64,000 nucleotides of DNA from Symbiodinium natans (GCA_905221605.1 CAJNDS010002190.1:905421-969420), one strand, 5' to 3'; numbered from the stretch's first letter, positions 39,016 through 49,648 are shown. Translations and numbers: made by a program. Notes: generated by a model from the letters alone, not told the origin.

Positions 39016-39680
39016 CGGGTTTCCGGTTTCACGGTGTCAGGGGTCTCTGCCCTTGGACCCTCAGGTTGTACCCTTGGGTTTGGGGACCTTTTAAAAGGTC
39101 CTCTAAAGGAATATAAGGGCCACACCCCAAAGCCCTAAACCCTAAACCCTAAACCCTAAGCCCTAAACCCTAAACCCTAAACCCCACATTAGGGGTGTTT
39201 AAAGGGAACCTTTTAGAGGTACATCCTTAGGGGTCCGAGTATGACTCCCTTGATGGTGTGGAGTTTAGGGTTTAGGGTTTAGGGTTTAGGGTTTAGGGTT
39301 TCGGGTTTAGGGTTTCGGGTTTAGGGTTTAGGGTTTCGGGTTTAGGGTTTCGGGTTTAGGGTGTTTCGGTTTTGCCGTGTGAAGCCTGAGCACACGACAA
39401 TCGCAACCACCCCGAAGATGAGGTGGAGGGGGGAGGGGGGAGGAGGGGTTTAGGGTTTTGGGTTTAGTGTTTAGGGTTTAGGGTTTTAGGGGGGCAGGGG
39501 GCAAAGGGGGAGCTGGGAGGGCGCCCCTCAAACCTTAAGCCATAGGTCTTTGGTCTGAGGGTTTAGTGTATCGGTTATCTTAAATGTGGTTCTGCATATT
39601 CAGAAGACATTCAGAAGTCCCTAAGCCCTAAACCTAAAGCCTCAACCCTCAACCCCATAATCCCTAAACCATGAATCCTA

Positions 39681-39830
39681 AACCCTAAACCCTAGACCCT
39701 AGACCCTAAACCCCAAACCCCCAACCCCCAACCCCCAACCCCCAACCCCCAACCCCCAACCCCCAACCCCCAACACCCAACCCCCAACCCCCAACCCCCA
39801 ACCCCAAACCCCAAACCCCAAACCCACCCA
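39681..39830. repeat. C-strand tract with octamer CCCCCAAC
   Basis: CCCTAAA and CCCTAGA units, then about thirteen CCCCCAAC octamers, then CCCCAAA. A clean variant block. The following island (39848-39910) reads PEFARIHLCSKMPAPRSVIP. Confidence 0.9.
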
Positions 39831-39939
39831 AAAGCCGAAACCCGAAGCCCCTGAATTCGCAAGGATCCACCTCTGCTCCAAGATGCCGGCGCCACGCTCA
39901 GTGATACCAGGGCGAGGTTGAGGGCTTAGGGGGTTCGGG

Positions 39940-40035
39940 TCTAGGGTCTAGGGTCTAGGGTCTAGGGTTTAGGGTTTAGGGTTTAGGGTTTAGGGTTTAG
40001 GGTTTAGGGTTTAGGGTTTAGGGTTTAGGGTTTAG
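39940..40035. repeat. G-strand tract, GGGTCTA block then TTTAGGG block
   Basis: Four GGGTCTA units then about ten TTTAGGG units. Confidence 0.9.
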
Positions 40036-40251
40036 ACTTGAGGGCCTAGGGTTCATAGGGCTTCGAGTTTGGGCTGTAATTAGGGAAGAAATGCCAACCC
40101 GGAACCTGAGGTCTCACTAAGACCCCAAGCCTTTACCCACAACCGCCAAACCTTGCAAACCCTCAGACCTAAACCCTATAACCCTAAACCCCACAACGCC
40201 CAAACCCAAACCTTCGGACCCGAAACCCCCCCCCCCCCTTCCCCCCAACCC

Positions 40252-40310
40252 CTAAACCCTAAACCCTAAACCCTAAACCCTAAACCCTAAACCCTAAACC
40301 CTAAACCCCC
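40252..40310. repeat. CCCTAAA tract
   Basis: Eight C-strand units directly left of the candidate exon at 40315. Confidence 0.95.
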
Positions 40311-40314
40311 AAAG

Positions 40315-40383
40315 GCGTGGAACGCAGAGCTGGACAGCCTGATCCTGCCATTCGAGGACCGACTTGACACTGAAGCTAGGAAG
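40315..40383 (+). CDS. Candidate exon with AG and GT borders
   Basis: CAAAG|GCG opens AWNAELDSLILPFEDRLDTE then ARK and ends AAG|GTCTTT, 23 codons, phase 0 at both ends. Family not recognised. Confidence 0.45.
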
Positions 40384-41148
40384 GTCTTTAAAAGGCCCTG
40401 TCTTAGGGTTTAGGGTTTAGGGTTTAGGGTTTAGGGTGAGGGTTAGAGGGTTATGGGTGCGGGGGTTCTAGACCTGTGGTAAGGGTTTCACAGGGTTATG
40501 ACTGGCGGGGTCGTTGTTTAGGGGCTTGCGTTTTTGGAGATTGGGCCTTCATGCCTATGTGTTTAGTTACGTTCTTTTTGGGTTTTGTGCTTTCAGGTTA
40601 TAGGGCCGTAGGCTTGTAGGGTTTCGGGTTGTGGACCAGGTAGTCCCTTGGCATATTTTGCGTTTTCCCCTGAGGCTTAAGAGGATCGCATATCGGGATC
40701 TTTCTCACAGGCTTTAGAGGTCAACTTTGCAAAATCTCTGAGCTGGGAAGCCCCAGCTGCGGGTCTTATATAGCTTAGGGTTTAGGGTTTAGGGTTTAGG
40801 GTTTCGGGTTTAGGGTTTAGGGTTTAGGGTTTAGGGGCTTAGGGGCTTAGGGGGCTTTGGGGCTTTGGGGCTTCAGGGGGTTTAAGGGTATGGGTTTCAG
40901 TCCTTGAAAACACGTCATCTTCTATCATTCCTATACCCTGCAGACTGAGCTTAGGTTTGTATTCGCCCCAAGTGCATAGTTACCTTAAACCCTAAACTCT
41001 AACCCTTAAACCCCAAACCTACAGTAGGTTTAGGGTTCATGGTTTAGGGTTTAGGGTTTAGGGTTTAGGGTAACCCTAAACCTGAAACCCCGAACCTAGA
41101 GTAGCTATGAAACCTTCAGTCTCTTGAGCCAGGCCAACACCCCGAAGC

Positions 41149-41289
41149 CTTGGGATGCTCCCCCTTATACTACCGGGGATTATAATGGGTATAATAGGGG
41201 GTACGATAATCCCTCTTAAGGATTGCTAGTGTTCCTTAATTCGGGAGTATAATAGGGGTATGAGAATAGTACAAGGGAGAAAATCCCAA
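41149..41289. mobile_element. E2 element, long copy
   Basis: CTTGGGATGCTCCCCCTTAT on the left, ACAAGGGAGAAAATCCCAA on the right; TATAATAGGGG words repeated inside. The right flank is open (TEAPKAFVATSPRLSFRTAL, to 41384). Confidence 0.7.
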
Positions 41290-41466
41290 CCGAAGCCCCA
41301 AAAGCTTTCGTCGCAACTTCGCCGCGCTTGTCCTTCCGGACAGCGCTGGTCTTTCCGGACGCGGCCCCTCCTCATCTGGCAGCCTTAGGGTTTAGGGTTT
41401 GGGGGTTTGGGGGTTTGGGGTTTAGGGTTTAATTAGACTAGGGTTTAGGGTTTAAGGTCTGCGCCG

Positions 41467-41846
41467 GTGTGGACTCCGGCTTCTACCAGTTCCTCGAGGC
41501 TTGACGCGGCTCCTCCAGCCCGCAAGCGTCGGTCTTCTTGCGAGGTTGAAAAGCACGGCGAGATTATTAATGTCGCACCACGCCAGCCTCGATCGTTTTG
41601 CGTGGCCTCACATCGTCTCTGGTGCCATTACAACAACACTTCGGACTGTTCGTTGGCGCCGAATTTTCGAGTAGGTTGCACGCTTCCAACGGTGGCAAAA
41701 GCCCGAAGGCGTGATTTGGACGTTTCCGAGCCCAAAACCGTAAATTTAACCCTATGTGCCCCTGAAGCTTTCAACGAACCTCCCCCACCCCAACCCAAGA
41801 CCCTAAACCCTACATCGCTAAACCCCTCTACCAGCTCAAATCCCCA
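41467..41846 (+). CDS. Candidate coding stretch, unknown protein
   Basis: Open for about 125 codons up to the E7 element: SSSRLDAAPPARKRRSSCEV, EKHGEIINVAPRQPRSFCVA, SHRLWCHYNNTSDCSLAPNF, VAKARRRDLDVSEPKTVNLT. In its first 60 bp another frame reads VCAGVDSGFYQFLEA, so the true exon structure may differ. The last 40 codons pass through telomere-like text. Family not recognised. Confidence 0.4.
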
Positions 41847-41937
41847 CTTGGAAGCCCTTTTGACTTAGTAAATCTACTTAGTATCCGATAGAAATCCATC
41901 TAAAATCCCGACCGACTAAGTCAAATGGGCTTCGAAG
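41847..41937. mobile_element. E7 element, intact copy
   Basis: CTTGGAAGCCCTTTTGACTT on the left and AAGTCAAATGGGCTTCGAAG on the right are inverted repeats; GTAAATCTACTTAGTATCC inside. Confidence 0.75.
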
Positions 41938-42123
41938 CAGACCCTATAGACCGTAGACCATAAAGGTCCCGGAACCCTGGAGACCCTAAAGTATAAGGCA
42001 CCCTCTTACACTCAGGAACATTCCTTACTTAAGGGGTATTCTTGGAGTCCCTGGGAACCCTAAACCCTAAACCCGAAACCCTAAACCTAAACCCTAAATA
42101 CACCCTAAACCCTAAACCCTCAG

Positions 42124-42228
42124 GGGCGGAGCAACCTTGTTTCCTCGCCGCGGAACTTCGTGGTGCGATTGGCAGAGAACGCCGGGGTCTCGGCTGTGAA
42201 GTCCAGGCTCGAGGCTCTCACACGTAGG
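42124..42228 (+). CDS. Candidate exon with AG and GT borders
   Basis: CTCAG|GGG opens GRSNLVSSPRNFVVRLAENA then GVSAVKSRLEALTRR, exactly 35 codons, ending AGG|GTTTAGGG. C-strand tract left, G-strand tract right. The VVRLAENAGVSAVKSRLEAL helix looks coding. Family not recognised. Confidence 0.5.
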
Positions 42229-42423
42229 GTTTAGGGTTTAGGGTTTAGGGTTTAGGGTTTAGGGTTTAGGACTCAGGGCTCACGGCTCAGGGTTCAGGGG
42301 TTTAGTAGTTCTGTTTTCCATTGTTTGGCTTGGGAGGCCCGGTTCCTGCTTTTTTTGGTGTTCTTCGAAACCCTAAACCCGAAACCCGAAACCAGGGTGT
42401 GCTGACGTTGGATCTCAGGGGCC

Positions 42424-42496
42424 CCCTAAACCCTAAACCCTAAACCCTAAACCCTAAACCCTAAACCCTAAACCCTAAACCCTAAACCCTAAACCC
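42424..42496. repeat. CCCTAAA tract
   Basis: Ten perfect C-strand units. 42500-43190 holds a degenerate E3-like segment (42575-42735) and a poly-C run at 42910; no gene seen before 43197. Confidence 0.95.
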
Positions 42497-43196
42497 ACTT
42501 CTAGGCTATGAGCACAGCTCCTCTCCCCTGAAGTTTATTCTGAGATGCTTGCGTTTTGGGTTCAAGGGTACATAGATGCAAGTAGGGGCCCTAGCAGCAG
42601 TTAAGGGATTTCTGGCCGAAATAGAAAGACTTCTCATCCAATTCAGGGAAGCCCTAAGACCTAAACCCTACACCCCCAAATCTCGAACTTTGAGCCTTCA
42701 GCCCTTTAACCCTACTTGCAACCAGGGGGGCCCCTGCTTGTAGGGCTTAGGGTGTATCAGGCTTATGGGATAGGGATGCTATGGGGACTGTAAAAAAGGG
42801 TTTACCGTTTAGGGTTTAGGGTTTTTCGGGTTGAAGACAAGTCGCCATGTGGAGCGAAGTCTCCCGTTGTCCCAGGAGATGGCAGACAGAGCATGGAGGG
42901 ATAGTTGGACCCCCCCCCCCCCAGCTTACCCATACTACTGGCCCACAGACCCCAACATGGTACAACAGCCATTGTTATACTGTTATGGGTAGTTTGGGGG
43001 TCTAGGTAATTACTAGGTATACCAAGACGTAGAGTAGCCGGTATACCCTTTCCAAGGCTCTGGCAAGAAGAAACGCGCATGCGCTATGAGCTCTTATAGT
43101 CATGCTCCGGCCAGGTGCTGTTTTGCCCACATTCAGGACAGAGAGCACAAAGAGGAATAACCCTCTTCTGCCAATTCGCTTTGCGTCCCCTCGGCG

Positions 43197-44873
43197 ATGC
43201 CCTTGACAATTGAGGTGAGCCTACTAAGCGGCAGCACAGTTTCACTGGAAGCAGAGCCGGATGAGTCCCTCGAAACATTCAAGTGCCGGGCACAGAGGGC
43301 TCTAGCAGTTGGCAGAGGCAGACTGGTCCACTCCTCGGGAGCTGTTCTGGGCGGAGCAGCTACGCTGCAGGAACACGGGCTGCAGAACGGCGATTCGCTA
43401 ACATTGCATATCGCAGGGTTCACGTTCGCGGCAACCGCCATGCTTTCGCTGCGATTTTGGGGGACGGGTCTGTGGTGACCTGGGGCATGGCTGACTCTGG
43501 TGGCTACAGCAGTGCTGTGGAAGATCAGCTGAAAGACGTCCGGCAGATCCAAGCTACCCAAAGAGCTTTTGCTGCCATTCGGGGTGATGGGTCTGTTGTG
43601 ACCTGGGGACATGCTGATTTTGGTGGCGACAGCAGCGCTGTGCAAGGCCAGTTGCAGGATGTGCAGCAGATCCGAGGTACCCACGTGGCCTTTGCTGCCA
43701 TTCTGGGTGATGGATCTGTTGTGGTCTGGGGAAGGGATGGCTATGGGGTCATCGAAAGCACTGTGCAAGAGAAGCTGCGAGACGTCCGGGAGATCCAAGC
43801 TACCGAAGGTTCTTTTGCTGCCATGCTGGGTGATGGGTCTGTTGTGACCTGGGGACCTGCTGACTCTACATCCCCCTTGGGAATAATTTTTCATTTTGTT
43901 TATACAAAGCCCAAGAGGATATTTTTTCCCCTAAACCCTAAACCCTAAACCCTAAACCCTAAACCCTAAACCCTAAACCCTAAACCCTATTGTTGTTTTT
44001 GTTTAAGGGGAGTGTAGGACTCTGGTGGCGACAGCAGTGCTGTGCGAGATCAGCTGCGCGACGTCCGGCAGATCCAAGCCACCGGCAGGGCTTCTGGGTA
44101 GCCCTGTGGTACCCTTTACCCTTTTTTTGGTTATGTGTTCCTTTTATAACCCCCCCCAAACCCTGAACCCTGAACCCTGAACCCTAAACCCTAAACCCTG
44201 AACCCTAAACCCTAAACCCTAAACCCTCTGGGCTCCCAAGGCTTTTGCTGCGCTGCTAGCCGATGGGTCTGTTGTGACCTGGGGCGATTCTGACTGCGGG
44301 GGCAACAGCAGTGATGTGCAGGGTCAGCTGAAGGACGTGCAGCAGATCGGAGGCACCCGCGATGTCTTTGGCAGCGCGTTTGCTGCAATTCGGGCTGACG
44401 GCTCGGTGGTGACCTGGGGTGACGAAGACAGTGGTGGCGACAGCAGCGGTGTAGAAGCTCGGTTGAAGGGCGTGCAGAAAATCCAAGCATCTGACTACGC
44501 TTTTGCTGCCATTCTGGCCGATGGATCTGTTGCGACTTGGGGCAGTGCTCCGTGTGGTGGCGACAGCAGCGCTGTTGAATCTCAGCTCAAGGACGTGAAG
44601 CACGTCCAATCATCGGAGGCTGCATTTGCAGCCATTCTGGGTGACGGGTCTGTAGTGACCTGGGGACATGCTAATTATGGCGGCGACAGCGGTGATGTGC
44701 AAGATCAGCTGAAGGACGTGCAGCAGATCCAAGCCACTAGCAAGGCGTTTGCTGCAATTCTGGGCGATGGGTCTGTTGTGACCTGGGGCGATTCTGACTG
44801 CGGCGGCAACAGCCGTGCTGTGCAGCATGAGCTGGTTGGATGTGTAGCAGAGCCGGCCAAAGCCTGTATATAA
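43197..44873 (+). CDS. Ubiquitin-like domain plus nine RCC1-like repeats, two introns, one frameshift
   Basis: Exons 43197-43861, 44018-44089 and 44241-44873. Residues 1-72 form a ubiquitin-like fold (MPLTIEVSLLSGSTVSLEAE.., ending GLQNGDSLTLHI). Then nine repeats of about 41 residues with core AFAAILGDGSVVTWG and linker GGDSSAVQDQLKDVQQIQAT, the RCC1-like beta-propeller type often labelled HERC-like in Symbiodinium genomes. The Ubl frame and the RCC1 frame differ: one base seems lost at about 43413-43416 (HI then RVHVRGNRHAFAA). With it corrected the product is about 456 residues, ending VAEPAKACI and TAA. Likely role: protein-protein scaffold, possibly ubiquitin related; no HECT or RING domain is present. 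The frameshift may be decay or a consensus error. Confidence 0.8.
43862..44017 (+). mobile_element. GA-AG intron with introner features and a CCCTAAA core
   Basis: The interrupted codon order is PAD-S|GGDSSAV. Removing 43862-44017 (156 bp) restores it exactly. The intron starts GACTCT and the downstream exon also starts GACTCT, a 6-bp direct repeat. Inside it, CTACATCCCCCTT and AAGGGGAGTGTAG are imperfect inverted ends. The core holds nine CCCTAAA units (about 43929-43989). Donor GA and acceptor TGTAG|G. Confidence 0.75.
44090..44240 (+). mobile_element. E1 element as a GC-AG intron with telomere units
   Basis: Interrupts the RCC1 repeat between GR and AFAALLADGS. Left text CTGGGTAGCCCTGTGGTACC and right end CTGGGCTCCCAAG are E1 ends. 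GCTT is repeated at both borders. Splicing AGG|GCTTCT to CCAAG|GCTTTT restores the repeat with no residue lost. The right half of E1 is replaced by about nine CCCTAAA/CCCTGAA units (44160-44226). Confidence 0.8.
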
Positions 44874-45171
44874 TGAGGCCCACAACCCACCTTGGCAATG
44901 AGCCCTAAACCCTAATTAAACCCTAAGCCCCAAACCCACCATGAACCAACGGGAGGTGTGGTGATACCATGGGGCGGGGGGTGGAGGGCTCCGTGAATGC
45001 TGGTGCAGATAGTCTCAAGCCACGAAAGCTTAGGTTGATTTGGAACTGCTTCAAGGCTGTTTATGGGCGCGGTCCCTATACAGTATGTGACCCTATAGCC
45101 CATGGATCTTGATAGGACCTCCGCAATCCTCCCCAGAAAGCCCTAAATCCTAAACCCTGGACCCTATAAAC

Positions 45172-45251
45172 GGCAATCAGCAGAGTGAGGAACGGCCAAT
45201 CTTGCAGCACGCGCAGCTGGCAGACAACACGTGGTGCACGGGGCCCGGAGG
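45172..45251 (+). CDS. Candidate exon, unknown protein
   Basis: Frame GNQQSEERPILQHAQLADNT then WCTGPG, ending at G|GTTTAGG. C-strand words left, G-strand tract right. Family not recognised. Confidence 0.4.
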
Positions 45252-45690
45252 GTTTAGGGCTTAGGGTTTTCAGGGCTTGTAGGGTTTTTAGGTTGGTGGA
45301 TTTAGGGTTGCAGGGTTTGTAGGGTTTGTAGGGTTTGCAGGATTTGTAGGGTTTCTAGCTTTGCATCAACGCTGCCGTCTCCAGTTGTCGTTTAAGGAGC
45401 TCTGAGAGCTCAGTTGGTGTGTGTTTTGTATAAGGTGCTTTTGCTTTTGGGCTTAGGGCAGTTAGTATAAGGGGAAACCTCCCAAGTGAGCCCACGAAAA
45501 TCAGGGGGGCCTCTCGGCCTTAAGCCCTGAACCCTCCAACCTCAAAACTGCCCTGAGCCCTGAAACCTCGAAACCCGGAATCCCTCAAGTGCCAACAGGT
45601 AGGGTCCCACATCGAAAAAGCAAGCAGGGAGAGCTGAGTTCAGGGTTTTCGGTTTAGGGTTTAGCGCTTGGGGCTTAGGGTTTAGGGTAG

Positions 45691-45831
45691 CCACCAAAGC
45701 CCTCAATCGTATATGCCCGAGGCGCCACGTGTAGTACAATGATGGAAAGAGGCGCCCTTCCCAACAGCCATGATCACTTGTTTTGTTGCCTACTTCCAGA
45801 GCAGTACGGCTTCGGGCTTAGGATTCCCTAA
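45691..45831 (+). CDS. Candidate exon or 3-prime end, unknown protein
   Basis: GGGTAG|CCA opens PPKPSIVYARGATCSTMMER, GALPNSHDHLFCCLLPEQYG, FGLRIP and TAA: 46 codons. Family not recognised. Confidence 0.4.
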   Translation, partial: PPKPSIVYARGATCSTMMERGALPNSHDHLFCCLLPEQYGFGLRIP

Positions 45832-45836
45832 GCCCT

Positions 45837-45892
45837 TTAGGGTTTAGGGTTTAGGGTTTAGGGTTTAGGGTTTAGGGTTTAGGGTTTAGGGT
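45837..45892. repeat. TTTAGGG tract
   Basis: Eight G-strand units. The next island reads RTLRGLDFTGPLSVVQANWQ to TGA (about 45929-45990). Confidence 0.9.
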
Positions 45893-46010
45893 AAGCCTAC
45901 ACCCAAACCCTCAACCTTTTGGGCGCACTCTAAGAGGCTTGGACTTCACGGGCCCGCTTAGCGTCGTTCAGGCCAACTGGCAGTGAAGACTTGACGGAGG
46001 GGGGGCGGTT

Positions 46011-46080
46011 TAGGGTTTAGGGTTTAGGGTTTAGGGTTTCGGGTTTAGGGTTTAGGGTTTAGGGTTTAGGGTTTAGGGCA
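46011..46080. repeat. TTTAGGG tract
   Basis: About nine G-strand units with one GGGTTTC. Confidence 0.9.
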
Positions 46081-46441
46081 AAGTTTCGGGTTTAGGGTTT
46101 AATGGTCAAACTGGTTGAGATTGTGGTGCCATTCCTTGATCCTTTGGAGATTTTGAGTGTTTCCACAGGGTTACTTGGGCGGGGGGAGGGGTAGCGCGGA
46201 GTTTGGGGGAATTCGAGTTGAGTGTAAGCCGACACCTATAGGTTCTAACACTACTAAGGATCTAAGAGGCCTCTAGCGCTCTTTAGGGCAGGATGACTCA
46301 ATCCCCGTCTTCTCCCCCGAAACCCCTGGGCCTTCGGGCCCAAGCCAGGGGTCTCGGGTTTAGGGTTTAGGGATTAGAACCCTAAACTCTAAACCCTGAA
46401 CCCTCAACTCTAAACCCCAAGCCCTTATCTCTAGACCCAAA

Positions 46442-46547
46442 CTTGGGATGTTCCCCCTTATACTAAGAGTCCTTAATAGGGATTGTAATCGGGGGATGCT
46501 AGAATCCCTATTGAGGAGTGTTAGTATAATAAGGTGGAACATCCCAA
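46442..46547. mobile_element. E2 element, best copy
   Basis: CTTGGGATGTTCCCCCTTAT at the left, GTATAATAAGGTGGAACATC CCAA at the right. Interior AGTCCTTAATAGGGATTGTA and its inverse. Confidence 0.8.
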
Positions 46548-46828
46548 CACCAAACCCTCAACTCCAAGCCGCAACCTTCGTGTTGGCACAGGCCATGGCC
46601 ATTGCCATGGCGTCGCTGAACTGGGATTGAACCACCCGCCCACACCCCTAGACTTTGTCATAGTAGGGTAACATTTTTCGTGTTTAAGGGGTGCTCAAGC
46701 TCAATAAGGAACACAGATGAAAATTTGTACTGCCATCCTAACCATGGACTAGGAAACCCGAGCACCTGACCCCAGTGACAGCCTTGGCTACACCAGCTGC
46801 ATGCCCACGAAGCCGAATTCCGTTTTTT

Positions 46829-46900
46829 CGGGTTTAGGGTTTAGGGTTTAGGGTTTAGGGTTTAGGGTTTAGGGTTTAGGGTTTAGGGTTTAGGGTTTAG
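46829..46900. repeat. TTTAGGG tract
   Basis: Ten G-strand units; the preceding island reads SDSLGYTSCMPTKPNSVFS (about 46770-46828). Confidence 0.95.
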
Positions 46901-46957
46901 GCCCTTGGGACATGTTATATGTTCCCTTATTGGGCTTTAGGGGATCATATACACTTT

Positions 46958-47065
46958 GTGGTGCTTTACAGTAACTTTAGATCCTTAGCCTTTTTGGGCT
47001 CATTGGGTTTCTTAATCAGGCAGCTAAACATGTAATTTATGGCTACCCTTCTAAGTGCAGCCAAG
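46958..47065. mobile_element. E12 element, copy 2
   Basis: CACTTT|GTGGTGCTTTACA to GGCTACCCTTCTAAGTGCAG CCAAG, matching 34665-34753 at both ends and across TTGGGTTTCTTAATCAGGCAG. Flanks here are element-like, so splicing is not testable from the sequence. Confidence 0.7.
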
Positions 47066-47202
47066 TTCGGGAATATTTTTAGCCCTAAACCCTAAACCCT
47101 AAACCCTAAACCCTAAACCCGGGGTTTGAAGGGCCATCCTAGACCGCGTACCACGAAAGTTTGGCCGGTGTAAAGGGGAGGACCCTGAGTCCGAAACAAC
47201 AT

Positions 47203-47412
47203 ACATGTATGGGGCCCCCCTAGTTATAAATAGGGTTTAGGGTTTAGGGTTTAGGGTTTAGGGTTTAGAGTTTAGAGTCTAGGGCTACATGTAGGGGCCC
47301 CCTAGTTATGAATCGGGTTATAAGGGCCCTCAATTGGGTTCTACGTCTTGCTACGTAGGTTCTAATTCCCTCAACTAAGGTTAGTATAGTTCGGGGGGCC
47401 CTAACTTGTAGA
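47203..47412. mobile_element. E3: truncated copy, TTTAGGG tract, then complete copy
   Basis: ACATGTATGGGGCCCCCCTA to TTATAAATAGGG breaks into about seven G-strand units (47232-47285); then a full copy ACATGTAGGGGCCCCCTAG to GGCCCTAACTTGTAG (47287-47412). Confidence 0.75.
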
Positions 47413-47941
47413 CCTAGGCGACAGTAGCCTCAGCGGGGGGATAGGGGGTTCCTGGGCAGCAGGTACTCGAGCATAAAACTCAAGCCCATCCCTCTTAAAC
47501 CCGAAACCCTAAACCCTAAGTCTGAAACCCTAAACCCTAAGCCCTAAGCCCTAAGCCCTAAACCCTAAACCCTAAACCCCAAACCCTAACCAAAACCCCG
47601 AACCCTAAACCCTAAACCCGAAACCCTAAACCCTAAACCCTAAACCTTGAACGGGTGGGCTGGGATGGACCTGAAATGTCTAGCAAACAGCTTCAGGCAA
47701 AGCGTAGGACGCGGCTAGGGGGAGGCTTGCCTATGGTTGGTCAAGGTTTAGGGCTTAGGGTTTAGGGTTTCAAGGTTTAGGGGTTAGGGTTTAGGGGTTA
47801 AGGTTTAGGGTTTAGGGTTGAGGGCTGTGAGCTTGGATCCCTGGTTTAGGCTCCAAATAGGGCTTGCCGAATCCGTCAATTGCCCTTGATGGCAACAATG
47901 GGCCTTTGACAGTAGGTACTTAGGGTCTTATCGAGGCTGGT

Positions 47942-48071
47942 ACACGTAGGGCCCCCTGACTATACCATCTTTACTCATTTCGCTCAGGGAATACGAGCCT
48001 TAACAGTAAGACTTGTCACCCAATGTAGGCCCCCTATAGCCCTGATTTATAACTAGGGCGCCCTGCTTGTA
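47942..48071. mobile_element. E3 element, diverged
   Basis: ACACGTAGGGCCCCCTGACTA at the left and TTATAACTAGGGCGCCCTGC TTGTAG at the right. Upstream, 47645-47740 reads MSSKQLQAKRRTRLGGGLPM and ends at a G-strand tract. Confidence 0.5.
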
Positions 48072-48232
48072 GTAAGAAACAATCGGGGTTTGGGGGCTTC
48101 AAGCCAGCGCCCCAAAGTGCCCAGCATCCGAGAAAAAAAACCCGAACCTCTACGTACGCCCCAGGCGCAGCTTATCAGGGCTTAGGGGTTTAGAGTTTAG
48201 GGTTTAGGGTTTAGGGTTTAGGGTTTAGGGTA

Positions 48233-48372
48233 TTGTTCGAGGCTTTGCCGCTTTCCCTTGGAGCGTGTCAGATATTTGCAAACTGCGGTAGGCGTTTAGT
48301 GGTCTGCAAAGCAGACCTGTCAGTGGAAGTACTCCCAGCTACGGGCATTTCTCAGAACATAAACCCTAAACC
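48233..48372 (+). CDS. Candidate exon with a consensus GTAAGT donor
   Basis: After a G-strand tract: FEALPLSLGACQIFANCGRR, LVVCKADLSVEVLPATGISQ, N, ending CC|GTAAGTGC, the strongest donor-like site I saw. Family not recognised. Confidence 0.45.
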
Positions 48373-48897
48373 GTAAGTGCAGAAGTTGCGCAAGTCTTGG
48401 CACAAGCGGCTCGTCCACTGAGAAACGTCCATGCATGGGACCCTTCACCCTACTTGCCTCAAGCACCTGGTCATTTCTCTACTTTGTGGTCTCTTCCTGG
48501 GTATCCTGAATAATTGATTAATCAGAATATGTGTGTGTATGCAAATATGATAAACGTAAGAAGGGACCATAATTTGGAGAGCCTACCATCTCGTGTTCCG
48601 GCCGAGGATAACACGTGATGCAACAGGGAGCTGTTGTTTCGTCGCAGATGCACAACTGCCATTCCCAACCCCCCCCCCCCCCTTCCCCCAAGAAAAACGA
48701 AAAAAGCACGTAAGCCCTAAGCTCCAGATCTCAAAGGCCGCCACATATTTACGACCAGTTTCGATCAGACACACCCCCACCCAGCCCTCCCCTCACATGG
48801 AGAGTCATACCTCAAAGGCTGCGGCCCCAAATCCCCATCTGTTAGCCTCAAAGGCCACAACCTGGCACAATCGGATCCTCTGGTAGCCTGGTAAGTT

Positions 48898-49040
48898 TAC
48901 CCTAAACCCTAAACCCTAAACCCTAAACCCTAAACCCTAAACCCTAAACCCTAAACCCTACTGAGTCTCCCCTAGCAACCCCTTTATCATCCCCATAACC
49001 CGACTTACCCTAGTTACGAAGTCAAAAGGGCTCCCAAGAG
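48898..49040. mobile_element. CCCTAAA tract replacing the left arm of an E7 element
   Basis: Nine C-strand units (48898-48960) run into CTACTGAGTCTCCCC..CGAAGTCAAAAGGGCTCCCAAG, the right part of E7. The left arm is gone. Upstream 48590-48890 is unique with a poly-C run at 48669. Confidence 0.6.
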
Positions 49041-49064
49041 CTGGGTCTTGCGGCGCTTGCGGTG

Positions 49065-49170
49065 TAGGGTTTAGGGTTTAGGGTTTAGGGTTTAGGGTTT
49101 AGGGTTTAGGGTTTAGGATTAGGGTTTAGCGTTCAGGGTTCAGGGTTCAGGGTTCAGGGTTCAGGGTTTA
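49065..49170. repeat. G-strand tract, TTTAGGG block then GGGTTCA block
   Basis: About seven TTTAGGG units, one degenerate unit, then five GGGTTCA units. Confidence 0.9.
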
Positions 49171-49437
49171 GACTTCAGAGCTGAGTTCAGGTTTCGGGTT
49201 GAGGTTTTGATTGTTAGGGGTGAGGCTTTAGGCTCTTCTGTGATACCCGAAACCCTAAGGCAGTTTGGGGTTGAGGAACCCTGGACCCCTCGAAGATTTT
49301 TCACGCCGTGGCAACGAGCACTTACTGTAGGGCAATGACCCTGTGCCCTAAACACGAGACCCTAAACCCTATAGGCGTTTTGGTTTTGTGTTGTTTAGGG
49401 TGAGGGCATAGTTGCCCTATTATACAGTTTAGGGTAT

Positions 49438-49545
49438 ACATGCAGGGGACCTAAAAAGGGTCCTAAACTGGGTTATAAGTCTCACTATTTGGGTTAGAAT
49501 TCCCTTAACTGAAGTTAGTATAGTAAGGGGGCCCCTACTTGTAGG
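49438..49545. mobile_element. E3 element
   Basis: ACATGCAGGGGACC to AGTAAGGGGGCCCCTACTTG TAGG, with GGGTTATAAGTCTCACTATT inside. Confidence 0.7.
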
Positions 49546-49560
49546 GGCCCTAGCATACAG

Positions 49561-49648
49561 TGCAATTGCAGATCTCGATGGTTCGTCAGGCTTCGGCGAG
49601 CGCGCAGCTGACCCGACACACACCAAGCTCTTATGTCATCACCAAACC
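49561..49648 (+). CDS. Candidate exon with AG and GT borders
   Basis: ATACAG|TGC opens AIADLDGSSGFGERAADPTH then TKLLCHHQT and ends ACC|GTTTGGG. It starts right where the E3 element ends. Family not recognised. Confidence 0.4.

Noticed and set aside
39692-39895. Minus-strand frame of GWGLGVGG repeats
   Set aside because: It is the translation of the CCCCCAAC octamer block.
43133-43894. 253-codon minus-strand open frame
   Set aside because: It is the antisense shadow of the ubiquitin-like/RCC1 gene, open because of codon bias in its repeats.
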